A stretch of 64,000 nucleotides of DNA from Mesostigma viride (Eukaryota > Streptophyta > Mesostigmatophyceae > Mesostigmatales > Mesostigmataceae): NCBI GenBank assembly GCA_009746045.1, contig RPFO01000667.1, forward strand, positions 1,303,252-1,367,251, given 5' to 3'. This document shows, in pieces, positions 53,848-63,052 of the stretch. How positions within the stretch are numbered: position 1 is the first letter of the stretch; each line of letters begins with the position of its first letter. The position numbers and the translations under genes were made by a program. The notes beneath the pieces were generated by a model. It was not told the origin of the DNA and made no database searches. It saw only the letters and a list, made by a program, of their open reading frames with translations.

Positions 53848-55290
53848 ATGGACGGCTACCCAGCCAAGTTTCAAAACGGGTTCCTTTACGTGAATGTCAG
53901 TGGCCAGGCGGCCCGTCAAGACTCATGGCGCTTGTATGTCCCCCAAATATGCCGCGCTGAGGTATTATTTGAGTTACATGACTCCGTCTTGGGGGGACAC
54001 CAAGGCCAGGACAGGCTGTTAGCGAGGGCCCGGAGGTCCTACTATTGGCCTAAGATGGCTCGGGATGTGCGGGAGTATGTCAGTACCTGTGACAGCTGCC
54101 AGCACATGAAGCCACGGAATACGGGCAAACAGGGCGTTCCAAAGGAAATTCCAGACCCCATGTTCCCTTGGGACTCGGTGATGATGGATTTCATTGGGCC
54201 CTTGCCAGAGACCAAGGCGGGCAATGCTCAGATCCTGGTAGTGGTGGACCGGCTCACGCGGAGATGCCATTTAATCCCCTGCAAGGCCACCCTGACGGCG
54301 GAAGAGTGTGCCCACTTGTTCCTAAACAATGTGTTCCGGCTCCATGGCATGCCCCGACAATTTATCACCGACAAGGACAAGCTGTTCACGTCGAAATTTT
54401 GGACCTCATTTTTTCAGGTCGTCGGGACTAAGTTGTCTATGGGTACGGCCTATCACAGTAGCTCTTCTCACATGGTGGAGAGAGTGAATCGGGTGGTGGA
54501 AGAGGCACTGCGGCACTACCTGGATCGAGACGGGAGGAATTGGGACGAAGTGCTGGGATTCATTGAGTTTTCACTCAATAATGCCCCCCATTCTGCCCAC
54601 GGGTATACCCCGTTCTTTCTTGATACAGGCAGGCATCCCCTTACCCCCACCGATCTCTTGACCGCCCCAGCCATCACCACGACAACGGAGCTACGCTCCA
54701 CAGTCGCAGGGGCGCGGGAGCTGGTACAACGGATGGTGCAAGCTCATTCCAGCGCCATAAGTGGCCTACGTCAGGCGCGTGCCAAGTACATGGCGCGAGT
54801 CCAAAGTACCCTGGACAGGCGCACCCCTGCAATCGAAGCAGGTGACTTGGTTTTAATTGAGGGCCCCCACCAAGGCCGCTTCTCGCACAAGTTCGAGGAC
54901 AGCCTGAAGGTCAAGCTCCGCCCCTTATTCCTTGGACCGTATCTGGTGGAGAAGGTGTTCAATGAGGTGATGGTGTCTGTCGCCATCCCGGACTCGTGGC
55001 AGCTGAAGTCCAATGTTTTCCACGTTGACCAGCTGAAGCTTTACCGCAAGAGCACCTTCCCAGGTCGTGTCATGGCACCCGCCCCCTTGGAGTTCAACCC
55101 CGAGACGGGCGAGCCCGAGGATGAGGTCGAGGACATTGTAGCCCACCGCAATCGAGGCCGCCGCCGCGAGTACCTCCTTAAGTGGAAGTTCTCCCAAACA
55201 GAGCTAGAGCACTCATGGGTAGCTGAGGCTGGACTCACGGGCTGTGCACGCTTGCTACAGGAGTATAAAGCCCGGGCAGGGTTGGCATAA
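53848..55290 (+). CDS. Gypsy-2 integrase with chromodomain
   Basis: The zinc-binding region is FELHDSVLGGHQGQDRL to CDSCQHMKPRN. The catalytic core shows MMDFIGPLPE (Asp), FITDKDKLFTSKFW (Asp) and HMVERVNRVVEEALR (Glu). KVKLRPLFLGPYLVEK precedes a chromodomain-like tail (DEVEDIVAHRNRGRR, EYLLKWKFSQTELEHSW) ending TGCARLLQEYKARAGLA. The native protein begins upstream in another frame (about 53770), with a shift near 53815; the ATG at 53848 is internal. Its terminus is the reference used to prove the hAT-2 excision in Gypsy-1. Confidence 0.92.
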   Translation: MDGYPAKFQNGFLYVNVSGQAARQDSWRLYVPQICRAEVLFELHDSVLGGHQGQDRLLARARRSYYWPKMARDVREYVSTCDSCQHMKPRNTGKQGVPKEIPDPMFPWDSVMMDFIGPLPETKAGNAQILVVVDRLTRRCHLIPCKATLTAEECAHLFLNNVFRLHGMPRQFITDKDKLFTSKFWTSFFQVVGTKLSMGTAYHSSSSHMVERVNRVVEEALRHYLDRDGRNWDEVLGFIEFSLNNAPHSAHGYTPFFLDTGRHPLTPTDLLTAPAITTTTELRSTVAGARELVQRMVQAHSSAISGLRQARAKYMARVQSTLDRRTPAIEAGDLVLIEGPHQGRFSHKFEDSLKVKLRPLFLGPYLVEKVFNEVMVSVAIPDSWQLKSNVFHVDQLKLYRKSTFPGRVMAPAPLEFNPETGEPEDEVEDIVAHRNRGRRREYLLKWKFSQTELEHSWVAEAGLTGCARLLQEYKARAGLA

Positions 55291-55843
55291 TTCCGGCCCT
55301 TCTCCTACCTTTTGCGTAATGCTCCTTGCATGTGCATTGGCAGCCTTGATGCAGGCCGCCCCGCCCCAGGGGTCCATGGGCGAGTTATTCGGTGCGGTAT
55401 CGTTTGGACAGGAGGTTCGGTGTCCCTCACCCGACACAAGTTCCTCGCCGCCTTCTTGAGCGTTTTCCCACTGGAGGCGCTGCGGGATGTCAACCTGGCC
55501 AAACGCCATGATGCACGCGCCGGCGAGCGGCAACTCACCTTCCAGCCCGCCCTAGTCCAGGCCAATGGCCTGCCTCTTCCCGAGCCGGCTGAGGCCGCGC
55601 CGGCTGAGCGTGTCCACCGGCGTCAACGCCCGGCCGCACCTCTGCGCGGGCATGGCCGTGGGGGCTCCGCTCGTGGGGGTCACCGCCCGAGCCCTTACCG
55701 CCCGGCGCCGTAAACCATCGCCAACGGACGGTGACAATTGGCACGATCGATGCGTGCCCTGGAAGGGAACAGTGACCATGTATACAGTCATTTATAAGTC
55801 CCGGCTACAGGAGTAGCCGCCTCTTTTGTTGGGGGGGGAGGTG
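55291..55843 (+). other. Gypsy-2 post-pol region and polypurine tract
   Basis: A 133-codon plus-strand frame (55312-55713) has no recognisable domain and could be a remnant or chance. The region ends in TTGTTGGGGGGGGAGGTG directly before the 3' LTR, the expected polypurine tract. There is no counterpart of the long extra ORF of Gypsy-1. Confidence 0.5.
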
Positions 55844-56581
55844 TGTTGCACGGATGCAACATGCCATTTGTGGTATATAAATTATCCGTCCCGGTCGATC
55901 GGCGCCGACCGTAATCCGGCGCCAGTGCCGAGGCCATAGTATAGTTGGCAGCCGAGGCAATCCGTGTGGAAGTAAGTGTAGAAGTTTTGCTGACGAACTT
56001 GGCCTTTGCGCCGTAGGCAGACCTAGCGCCTGAACGGGAGTTACGGGACAGCCAAGTGGCACTGCACATGCGTTATGATGGTTCCTACGGACATTTGGAT
56101 ATTTTTCAGGAGAGGCCTCTAGCCGTACTGGTCTTTCATGTGTTCTAGACGGTTCGAGAAGCCCGTCCCCGCAGACCTCACGTCATGCCTGGTTGGCAGC
56201 GCCAGGCGCAGCCGCCAACGGGGACGAAGGGACAAAATAGGAAGGCACGAGCTATGCCAGCAATCCCGCCGGACCTTGTGTCGTAATTTACCACGTTGCT
56301 CTACAGATTATTTACCATCGCTTAATCCTGGAGTGTAAATCTCCTGTGGGCTCGAGTGTGAATCCCTCGCCTACTGGGTGTAAGTCTTCCCGCATTGAGT
56401 GTTTTAATCTGTGTGGTAACATTGTAATATACGAAACCGGTTTTCCGGGTTTGAGCTTATTCGTATTGTGTGACGAGTATTCTTAAGCCACCATCGTGCG
56501 CTGTGACGCATAGGAAATCAAAGGTCTTTCGCATTCGTTCTCAATCCTTAAGGCGCTATTTTAAATAGCCATACGTGTTAA
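55844..56581 (+). repeat. Gypsy-2 3' LTR
   Basis: 738 bp up to the TTAA at 56578-56581, where the piggyBac-type element is inserted. The last one or two bases of the LTR lie beyond that element at 57928-57929. Confidence 0.93.
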
Positions 56582-57924
56582 CCCATAGTCCGCTGACCCA
56601 TTTTTGGCACTTTTATACCCCCGAAAATGAAAAAAATCATAACTCACAGGCCACAACTCCAAATACCCCCAACCAAGATGCTAGGAGTATCTACACTTCA
56701 AGGGCTTTCAGAATATGCAATAATACATGGGCTTTTTAAAAGCATTTGGATGATAGCTCCAGTCAAAGCTGGCCAAAAGACGATCTTTTTTCCCCAAGGA
56801 AAAGTCTACCCCCCCCTAACTTCCCAGGGAGGGCAGGGAATCTCAATACCAACATTGGACAACTTAGTTGGATAGTCCCATGGTGCTTTCCTTGGGTCAG
56901 ACCACCCGGATAACCCATTACCCCTATATAATGTGCTCATACATGTGTGTGGGTTACGCGCGTGAAAACAGCTATCTATAATGTGCAGCACAATAATGCA
57001 TTATAACAAGCTATCAAAGGCTGCCAAAAGTGCTGGAATACAAACACGTTGCCTACCTGCACTGACGGAGTGGTATACTCCAAAGAAATGCCCCAAACTG
57101 GGCACTTTCAGGGCTAATACCACTATTTACAACAGGCATGGAACTTGCTGAAATATGCATGGATAAAATCGTCATTCATAATGCATGGGATACGTATTCC
57201 GCTGCAAACAACACGCAAATACGTTGTCGTACCTGGCTCGTTCATGCCCTACCCGGATTCCGCTGGCCGGGACCCTCATATCTCACACATACTGATGCTC
57301 TACAGGCAAAGGCCGCCATAGCCGCATACTTCATGATCCGCCATGGCTACCAGGTCGATGTTCCGTGCAAAGATGGCCACTAAACTAGTCCGCATTCTCA
57401 GCAAACGCTGCAGCTGACGTCCCTTACCCAAACTGGATGCCCGGGCTGGCGCAGATTGCCCGGCCATAGGGAGAAAATCGACCTATGATAAGCTATGACT
57501 CATCTGAAACTGACGACCAGGAAAGTCATATTTTCCTACCTGTATTTTCCTAACCCTATAAATCTGGCGGTGCCTGACCTACGAAAATCATGCATCGTCA
57601 TTCTGAGCAACATTCTGAACCGTTTCAAGCCGTGAGACGCAAAAATTTCGTGACAGCGGCACGTTGGCAGCCATATCTCATTACGCGCCGCGCGCGAGCG
57701 AAATTTTCCCGCCAAAGTCACGTGATACATTCTCAATGCACGTTGTAATTACCAGGCTATGGCGAATATTACCCCCAAACCTATGCATCACCTTCGTCCC
57801 TAAGTGTTCCCGGACCCACCGGACCACTGACATCCGTCACAAGTGGCGCGGCGCTCACGGCGCGGCGCGAAATTCGACCGTTAGTCAAACTACCCGACAG
57901 GTCGGGTAGTTTACGGACTATGGG
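56582..57924. mobile_element. piggyBac-type non-autonomous DNA transposon (TTAA target)
   Basis: It is flanked by TTAA on both sides (56578-56581, 57925-57928). It has an 11-bp terminal inverted repeat: CCCATAGTCCG at the left, CGGACTATGGG at the right. TTAA duplication with CCC-starting ends is the piggyBac signature. The 1343-bp interior has no transposase; the longest frames are about 80 codons without a known domain. Near the right end CTACCCGACAGGTCGGGTAG forms a perfect hairpin. Confidence 0.85.
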
Positions 57925-57929
57925 TTAAA

Positions 57930-57934
57930 GAACT
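57930..57934. repeat. Gypsy-2 target-site duplication, right copy (GAACT)
   Basis: It matches 48109-48113 and lies directly after the end of the reconstituted 3' LTR. Confidence 0.8.
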
Positions 57935-59637
57935 AACCCCGAAGAAGACCCTGGCGAAAAAGCCACTGCTGGAGGGTCACGAGGGAGCGAAGAGGGTGCG
58001 GGAGCCTGATTATCATAGGGGAACCCTGGGGGCCCTGCCTGCACAGCATTCAGCCTACTATGGGTAGCTGAGGGAATGCGTCCTGAAGTAGGACGAATAG
58101 GAGCACGCTGAGGGGTACGAGGAGGGCGAGCGTCGGGATGAGGGGGAGCACCCGAAAGGAACTTGGGGCACTCACGTTTAAGATGACCTACTTCCTTACA
58201 ATGATAGCATGTGATATGAGAGACATCAAGGGCTGAAAGGTCAGTAACACAGATATCTAATTCTTCTACATAGGAGTTCTCCTCCTCAGGGGTAAGGATA
58301 ATATTATTAATACGGGAACGGGTAGGAAGAGAAGGGGTGGTGAAGAAATCTGCTACACGCAAGAGATGCTGGCGCACATGCTTGAGGGGCAGATCAGTAA
58401 AACGGTAGGCAGAGAACTGGCGCTTGACTTCACGTAATAAGGGTCTACTGAGGCCTTGGAGGAAGCGAGCACGTACTTCTGCACCCGACAAATCCCTAAT
58501 TCGTACCATCTGAGCATCAAACTCTTTCATATACTCCTTAAATGATTTAGTACCCTGCTGCAAGGTACCAAAGGCTAATCTATCCTGCCAATCTGAATCA
58601 GGAGGGACTAAATGGTTCTCTAAACGCTTAAACAATTCTGCTACAGAGTTAGGGTAGGCATGAGAGGCCAAAGACTCACACTGAATGAGGTTAGCAAGTT
58701 CAGGAGTAATACAGGTTGTAAGATAGTGAGGAACTAATACAGCATCAGAAAGACGCCATCTATTATGATTCTGCCACGACTCCGTGTTCTGGGTAAGCAA
58801 CATAATAAAGGTGAAAAACTGTTGAGGGGTAGACTTGACATCCAGCTTGGGAAGGTTAGCAAAGAGGGGAAGAGCAGGGGGCTTAGGGGGATTAGAAGAG
58901 TCAGTTTTTCCCATAGGGCCACTATCTTCCACTGCTACATAGGCGGGATAGAAGGAAGGAAGAGGAAAAGTCTTGGGTAGGGGTCTAGAAGGGGCCACCG
59001 TTTCAGGCTGGTGCCCATAAGAGAAGGGGACAGTATATTGCTCACGAAGAGAGGAATAGGCAAAATGATCATAATTTCTATCATCTAGGGGCATGGTGCT
59101 GAAATCACTATTAACTTCTAAATCAGCCACACGGGTAGGGACCTGGGCTGCCTCATAGGCCGTCTCAGGGTAGGACCAGGAAGCAGGTGGGTAAAAGGGA
59201 ACTGCACTAGGGCGCCCAGAAGGACCGACAGGGGCAGAGGCACGACCCGTGTTAAGAGCAGGCATGGAAGGCACAGGGTGGGAAGGAGGCCTAAAAACAT
59301 TGTTAGTTAGTGAGGACCTGCTGGAGGGTTGAGCCAAGGTTGCAGGAGGGGCAGGGGCCTGGTTCAGGGTAAGGGAAGGGTCATCACTAAATCTGACTTG
59401 CATACGTTGACGTTGTTCATAGGTAGGAGGGGTAAGTGAGGGACGACGGCGACCACCAGCAATAGGAGAAGGAGGTGAGGCACGAAGGTTACCTTGAGGA
59501 GTGAGATGGTGCACCGTTTCAAGTGAGTCCCGTCGGTTACCACGATTGTTGTTATGGTTGTTAGTATTATTATTATTATTACTCATAGTAGGAGTATTGG
59601 TAGGTATAGGCGACATGTTATCACCCACTGGATCCAT
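57935..59637 (-). CDS. Gypsy-1 Gag
   Basis: Structural protein. It starts MDPVGDNMSPIPTNTP with an Asn-rich stretch (residues 20-32), then a Pro/Ser/Ala-rich N-terminal half. A capsid-like region follows (LPLFANLPKLDVKSTPQQFF; LAFGTLQQGTKSFKEYMKEF; RARFLQGLSRPLLREVKRQF). A CCHC zinc knuckle, CYHCKEVGHLKREC, lies at about residues 481-494, then a basic tail. Gypsy-2 interrupts the gene just before its natural end; the 3-codon tail after the junction is foreign. Rejoined to 48113, the frame would stop within a few codons, one frame off from protease, at an eight-G run. Arrangement and motifs mirror Gypsy-2 Gag. Confidence 0.92.
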
Positions 59638-59761
59638 TTTTGTTTAAGTAAATGATCAGAAATCTAACTGAAAGCAACAAGGATAAAGGACAAGGCCTAA
59701 TTTAAGGCAAGGAAAGAAAAGAAAAAGCTTTTAATGGCTTAAAAGAAGGAAACAATTTAAA

Positions 59762-60154
59762 TCAATCCTTTTTAACAACAGTAATGGATAGGGAACCGAA
59801 TTCTAAGGTGAGAGGAGTATCTAAGCTAGATGAGGATGCAGCCCTCTTAGGGGGAGACGAAGGAGGGGTAGCAAAATCTAGAGCTTCTACAGGAGGGCGA
59901 CCATGAGGAGTAGAACGTACGTGTAGGCCTAGATCTGATACGCTATGGTCTATAAGGAATTGTTGAGCTTCCTCGAAGGTAACAAATTTCTTATACCTAA
60001 TTACATTATATGTACGATTTTGCACTATCTTCCTAGCATCTGACCAAGAGAGGAAAATGGCTGACCATTGAGGGGTAATAACTACGTAATACTTAGCTAA
60101 GCTATTATCACTAGATGAATGGGAAGGCGCAGTAAACACACGACGTTGATTCAT
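59762..60154 (-). CDS. Gypsy-1 small ORF with RNase H1-type hybrid-binding domain
   Basis: 130 residues, upstream of gag on the same strand. Residues ~22-70 (KYYVVITPQWSAIFLSWSDA, then IRYKKFVTFEEAQQFLID) fit the small domain found at the N-terminus of eukaryotic RNase H1 and in plant pararetrovirus translational transactivators: Tyr-Val start, aromatic-Ser-Trp, a basic Lys-Lys-Phe and EEAxxFL helix. That domain binds RNA/DNA hybrids or double-stranded RNA. The C-terminal 60 residues are Ser/Pro-rich and unrecognised. The stop is about 125 bp before gag. Gypsy-2 has no counterpart in its leader. The role is inference: binding to replication intermediates or aiding polycistronic translation. 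Confidence 0.65.
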   Translation of the reverse strand: MNQRRVFTAPSHSSSDNSLAKYYVVITPQWSAIFLSWSDARKIVQNRTYNVIRYKKFVTFEEAQQFLIDHSVSDLGLHVRSTPHGRPPVEALDFATPPSSPPKRAASSSSLDTPLTLEFGSLSITVVKKD

Positions 60155-60687
60155 GGTAACTCACCTGGTGGGTCTTGTGACGTCAAGCTAGACGGGGTAG
60201 GGGTAGGCGACTTAGCTGGACGATCTGGATCACCGAAAGAAGAATGAGGGCGGAATTGTCCAGCTCTCGTCCTAAGTCAGCGACCGGATAGTCCAGCGCT
60301 CGTCCTAACACAGCGACCCGTAACTCTGCGGGTGCGGCCGTCTAATAAAGCAGCAGCACAAGGAAAAAGGTGTAGGTACTGCGACGCTAATCGTCTCCGA
60401 ACAGTAATACTCCCCTATCTAAGACAGGAAACAACCGTAAGCAGGAAAACAAGGCGAAGGACAGGCTAACTACGAAAGGATTTATCCGCTGCGAGCAGGT
60501 CTAGCATCTAGGTAGAGCGTGTCCCGAAACGGGCAGCACTACTCTCCTAGCTTGAAGGCGACCCGCCCATTACCTATCAAGGAAGTGTCGGCTTCTTGTT
60601 CGTGGACGCGGAAGGGGTCTTGAAAAGGTGTATGTGGCAAGGGATAGTCGTCTCGTTCTCTACCTACTGAAGTTCCTCCGGAACCAT
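60155..60687 (-). other. Gypsy-1 leader with primer-binding region
   Basis: Directly inside the 5' LTR, the minus strand reads A then TGGTTCCGGAGGAAC, the expected primer-binding position, similar to TGGACTCGGAGGAAA of Gypsy-2. The rest is about 500 bp of untranslated leader, which contains two copies of a GTCCAGC.CTCGTCCTAA..CAGCGACC block (plus strand, 60258-60312). Confidence 0.6.
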
Positions 60688-61260
60688 TGTTACGCCGCGG
60701 ATATCTACCTCCACCTCTACCTCTAATGGGCCTGATACTACCTAAACTGGTCAGACCTCCTCTACTCAACCCTCTGGCGAAAGACGAACGTGACGGAGCT
60801 GATCTCAATGCATTAACGTAGGTGTTACTATAATACGCCATACAACCATTTATCAAAACCCGTTTACTCCAGGAATAGAGGAAGGAAACACAACTACACT
60901 GCCGTGACCCAAGCCTAAATGTGTTAATTCATTTAACACACGCCGAGTGCACACACAAGGGGTAGAACGCGCATAAATGGTCACCAACGGTCCAACACGC
61001 TCGGGCCGACATGGCCCTCGCCTACAGATGCACGCTGGTCCACTACATCTACTGATGCACGCTGGTCCACTACATTCTACCACAGGATCAGGACCACTAG
61101 TAAAGTACGCGGCGCGGCGCCCAACGGCACCCAATGTACCACAGTACTGTTACGAGGACAATAATGTCCCGGTAGGAGCCTAAACGTAAACCTGGGGACA
61201 ACCGAGGCAAAAGACCTAATTTACGTCCGTAACTACCACGAATTGTTACGCGACGTAACA
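60688..61260 (-). repeat. Gypsy-1 5' LTR
   Basis: 573-bp partner of 30133-30705, starting transcription toward lower coordinates. It is followed outward by ACCGG (61261-61265). Confidence 0.95.
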
Positions 61261-61265
61261 ACCGG

Positions 61266-62009
61266 CTACTTCTACATAAAAATCATAGGATGCACCCGGG
61301 TCGCCTGCGCTGGCACCCCGAGTGGCCGGGCTACACCTGGATCAAGAACATTACCTTGGCAGTTGATCACCCATTGGTTGACAAACGGGCCACCGACGTC
61401 CAGCACCTGCTTATGCATCGGGCCATCGGGGTCAATTCCCAATTGCACCACCGGTACTCCCACGCGGCGGCGTGCTTATGCAACTTTCCAGATGAAACAA
61501 TTGAGCACAGATTTCTGGACTGCCAACTCGCAGGGGTTTGGCAATGGCTGCTGGGTATATGGGCCAAGTGGATGGCTATTACAGCTCCCCCCACCACCGT
61601 CACACTATCTACGGTTATTTTCGGCATCACGGGATTACGGGACGCGAGCCTCACAGCCAACCAGATGGCATGGATATGGCTCCGCACGACGATGCTTCAC
61701 ACCATATGGCAAGTTCGCAACGAGACCGTATTCACGTTACGTGCCGCGTACACGAGAGGTGCCGTGGTCCGCCGGTTTATCTCATCTTGGAACCTGGCTA
61801 TGCGTCGTTACTGGCTCCTGGCGACGGAACAACACAAAGTATGGGACCCGGGCCCTAACAATGACTCCCCCAGCCCACTGGAAGTCTTCCATGCACTCAT
61901 GGGCATGAACCAGGTCTTTCAACACGTATGCCGGATGACGATATATCTACAGTACAATGGCTACCTTGGTCGCAGGGCGCGCCTTATTAATGCGGGCAAC
62001 CCAATTTAG
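61266..62009 (+). pseudogene. LINE ORF2 C-terminus with zinc-finger (zf-RVT type) region, right part
   Basis: The LINE protein resumes after the Gypsy-1 insertion. Joined to 30132 it reads DWGYR-LLLHKNHRMHPGRL in one frame. It contains the Cys/His motif CLCNFPDETIEHRFLDC typical of the zf-RVT domain at LINE C-termini, then WQWLLGIWAKW, TIWQVRNETVF and an Arg-rich end closing at a stop at 62009. This end was separated from the rest by 31 kb of later insertions. Confidence 0.9.
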
Positions 62010-62097
62010 GCACAACTAGGCATTTCAGGCTATTTCTGGCATACCTGGGTCACCTTAACTGTTATATGGAAATAAACTAACACCCATTTCACCGGAA
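61266..62097 (+). mobile_element. LINE, right part with 3' end
   Basis: It carries the ORF2 C-terminus and an 88-bp 3' UTR ending GTTATATGGAAATAAACTAA to CATTTCACCGGAAAAA, then the 18-bp target duplication (62098-62115). The 3' end resembles that of the short retroposon at 40823-40858. Confidence 0.92.
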
Positions 62098-62115
62098 AAA
62101 AATATGGTCCGGCCT
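62098..62115. repeat. Target-site duplication of the LINE, right copy
   Basis: AAAAATATGGTCCGGCCT, identical to 26577-26594. The exact left edge is ambiguous because the element tail is also A-rich. Confidence 0.9.
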
Positions 62116-62829
62116 CACTCGTCACGGGCCGACGGACCAGACAAGCACGCCGAGTCGCCGAGACGCCGACTCGCCCGTCCGCCGAGAAACACGCTTGGAG
62201 ACTCGTACAGGTGGTGACGTTCCCGGTGTTGAACTACTCGTACTGGGCGATTACCCACCAATCAGGAATATGTCATGAGATTGTATTGGTCGATTGTCAA
62301 TGAAACGTGTACGATATTTCGGACACAATGGACGGTAAAAGGGTTTGTAAGCCCTTGCGGCCACATGGCGCCCTTAGAACGCACCGTACAGCACTGCCGC
62401 GCTGTACAACCGCAGAACGTTTCCTGTCCAGGATTATTTCCCTCTAGGTAATGCCAATCTTTATGCGATCTATGTCACGCAAGCAGAACAGCTGGGGCGA
62501 AGACTCGGAACAGCCAAAGACAAAAACCTGCGGACAATGTCTACAGCGATGTAATATATGGGAATAACATGTCTGGTAGTTAGGCCAAAATCCCAATGTT
62601 GCTCTTACGAGAAAGATTGGGCGGACAAATGCGTACCGTAGTTGCAAGCAAGCCAGAAATCTGGGCATGGCAGCTGTTGAATGGTCGCAGCATGTCATTC
62701 TGAGCAACGCGGGCATGCCCGTCTGCATCGCATTTTGGCCGTTCGATAACGGTCGAGGTAAAGAGACGTAGTTCCTAGTATTGGCGCATGTCATAAAGCG
62801 CCTTTTGGTGCTGGCATCGTGAAGACAAA
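62116..62829. other. Intergenic, no supported gene
   Basis: 62140-62180 has GCCGAGTCGCCGAGACGCCG-type simple repetition. No domain or splice pattern was seen in the small open frames. If the exon at 62830 is real, its promoter lies here. Confidence 0.5.
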
Positions 62830-62919
62830 ATGAAGAAGTTTTTGGACAAATCAAGGCAGCAGCTGCAGCAAACGGTGGCGCAAACTGTTACTCAGATTGC
62901 GAGCACGCTCGATCGACCG
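62830..62919 (+). CDS. Possible first coding exon of an unidentified gene
   Basis: The ATG at 62830 opens 30 codons, phase 0, ending at a strong CCG|GTAAGT donor at 62920. The peptide is MKKFLDKSRQQLQQTVAQTV followed by TQIASTLDRP, a charged amphipathic, Gln-rich helix unlike the surrounding compositional frames. A candidate acceptor (TTTTTTGCAG) ends at 63052, but the sequence after it is not convincing as coding. The family is not recognised and the gene would continue past the right edge. Confidence 0.35.
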
Positions 62920-63052
62920 GTAAGTTCTTACTTCTGTTGCGACACAACCATGTTATAAATGTGGAGTTTTTTTTTCCATGTCCAGTGTTCGCGTTGCCCC
63001 GACAAACCCGTAACCTGATGTTATGTCCCTGGCCAATCCTATTTTTTGCAGA

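Larger units (their letters stand above)
48114..57929 (+). mobile_element. Gypsy-2: chromodomain Gypsy LTR retrotransposon inserted in Gypsy-1
   Basis: 5' LTR 48114-48849, primer-binding region TGGACTCGGAGGAAACT one base later, gag, protease, RT-RNase H, integrase-chromodomain, polypurine tract GGGGGGGGAGGTG and 3' LTR from 55844. The 3' LTR is cut near its last bases by a TTAA-flanked element (56582-57924), then resumes with AA at 57928-57929. Removing Gypsy-2 rejoins Gypsy-1 gag (57935) to protease (48108). Its coding region is GC-richer than that of Gypsy-1. LTR ends are TGTTGCAC...GTGTTAAA, so the 3' end is not the usual CA. Confidence 0.9.
30133..61260 (-). mobile_element. Gypsy-1: chromodomain Gypsy LTR retrotransposon, split by three later insertions
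   Basis: Minus-strand order: 5' LTR (61260-60688), primer-binding region (TGGTTCCGGAGGAAC directly after it), hybrid-binding-domain ORF, gag, protease-RT-RNase H, integrase with chromodomain, an extra unrecognised ORF, polypurine tract (GGGGGGGGAGG), 3' LTR (30705-30133). Its own sequence is 30133-30934, 37795-40382, 43989-48113 and 57935-61260, about 10.8 kb. The gaps are hAT-1, hAT-2 and Gypsy-2. LTRs end TGTTAC...GTAACA and differ at two of 573 positions, so insertion was recent or the LTRs were homogenised. Confidence 0.92.

Noticed and set aside
30133-61260. A single giant 31-kb LTR retrotransposon or Terminase-like giant element
   Set aside because: The interior resolves into nested elements with their own target duplications; the native element is about 10.8 kb.
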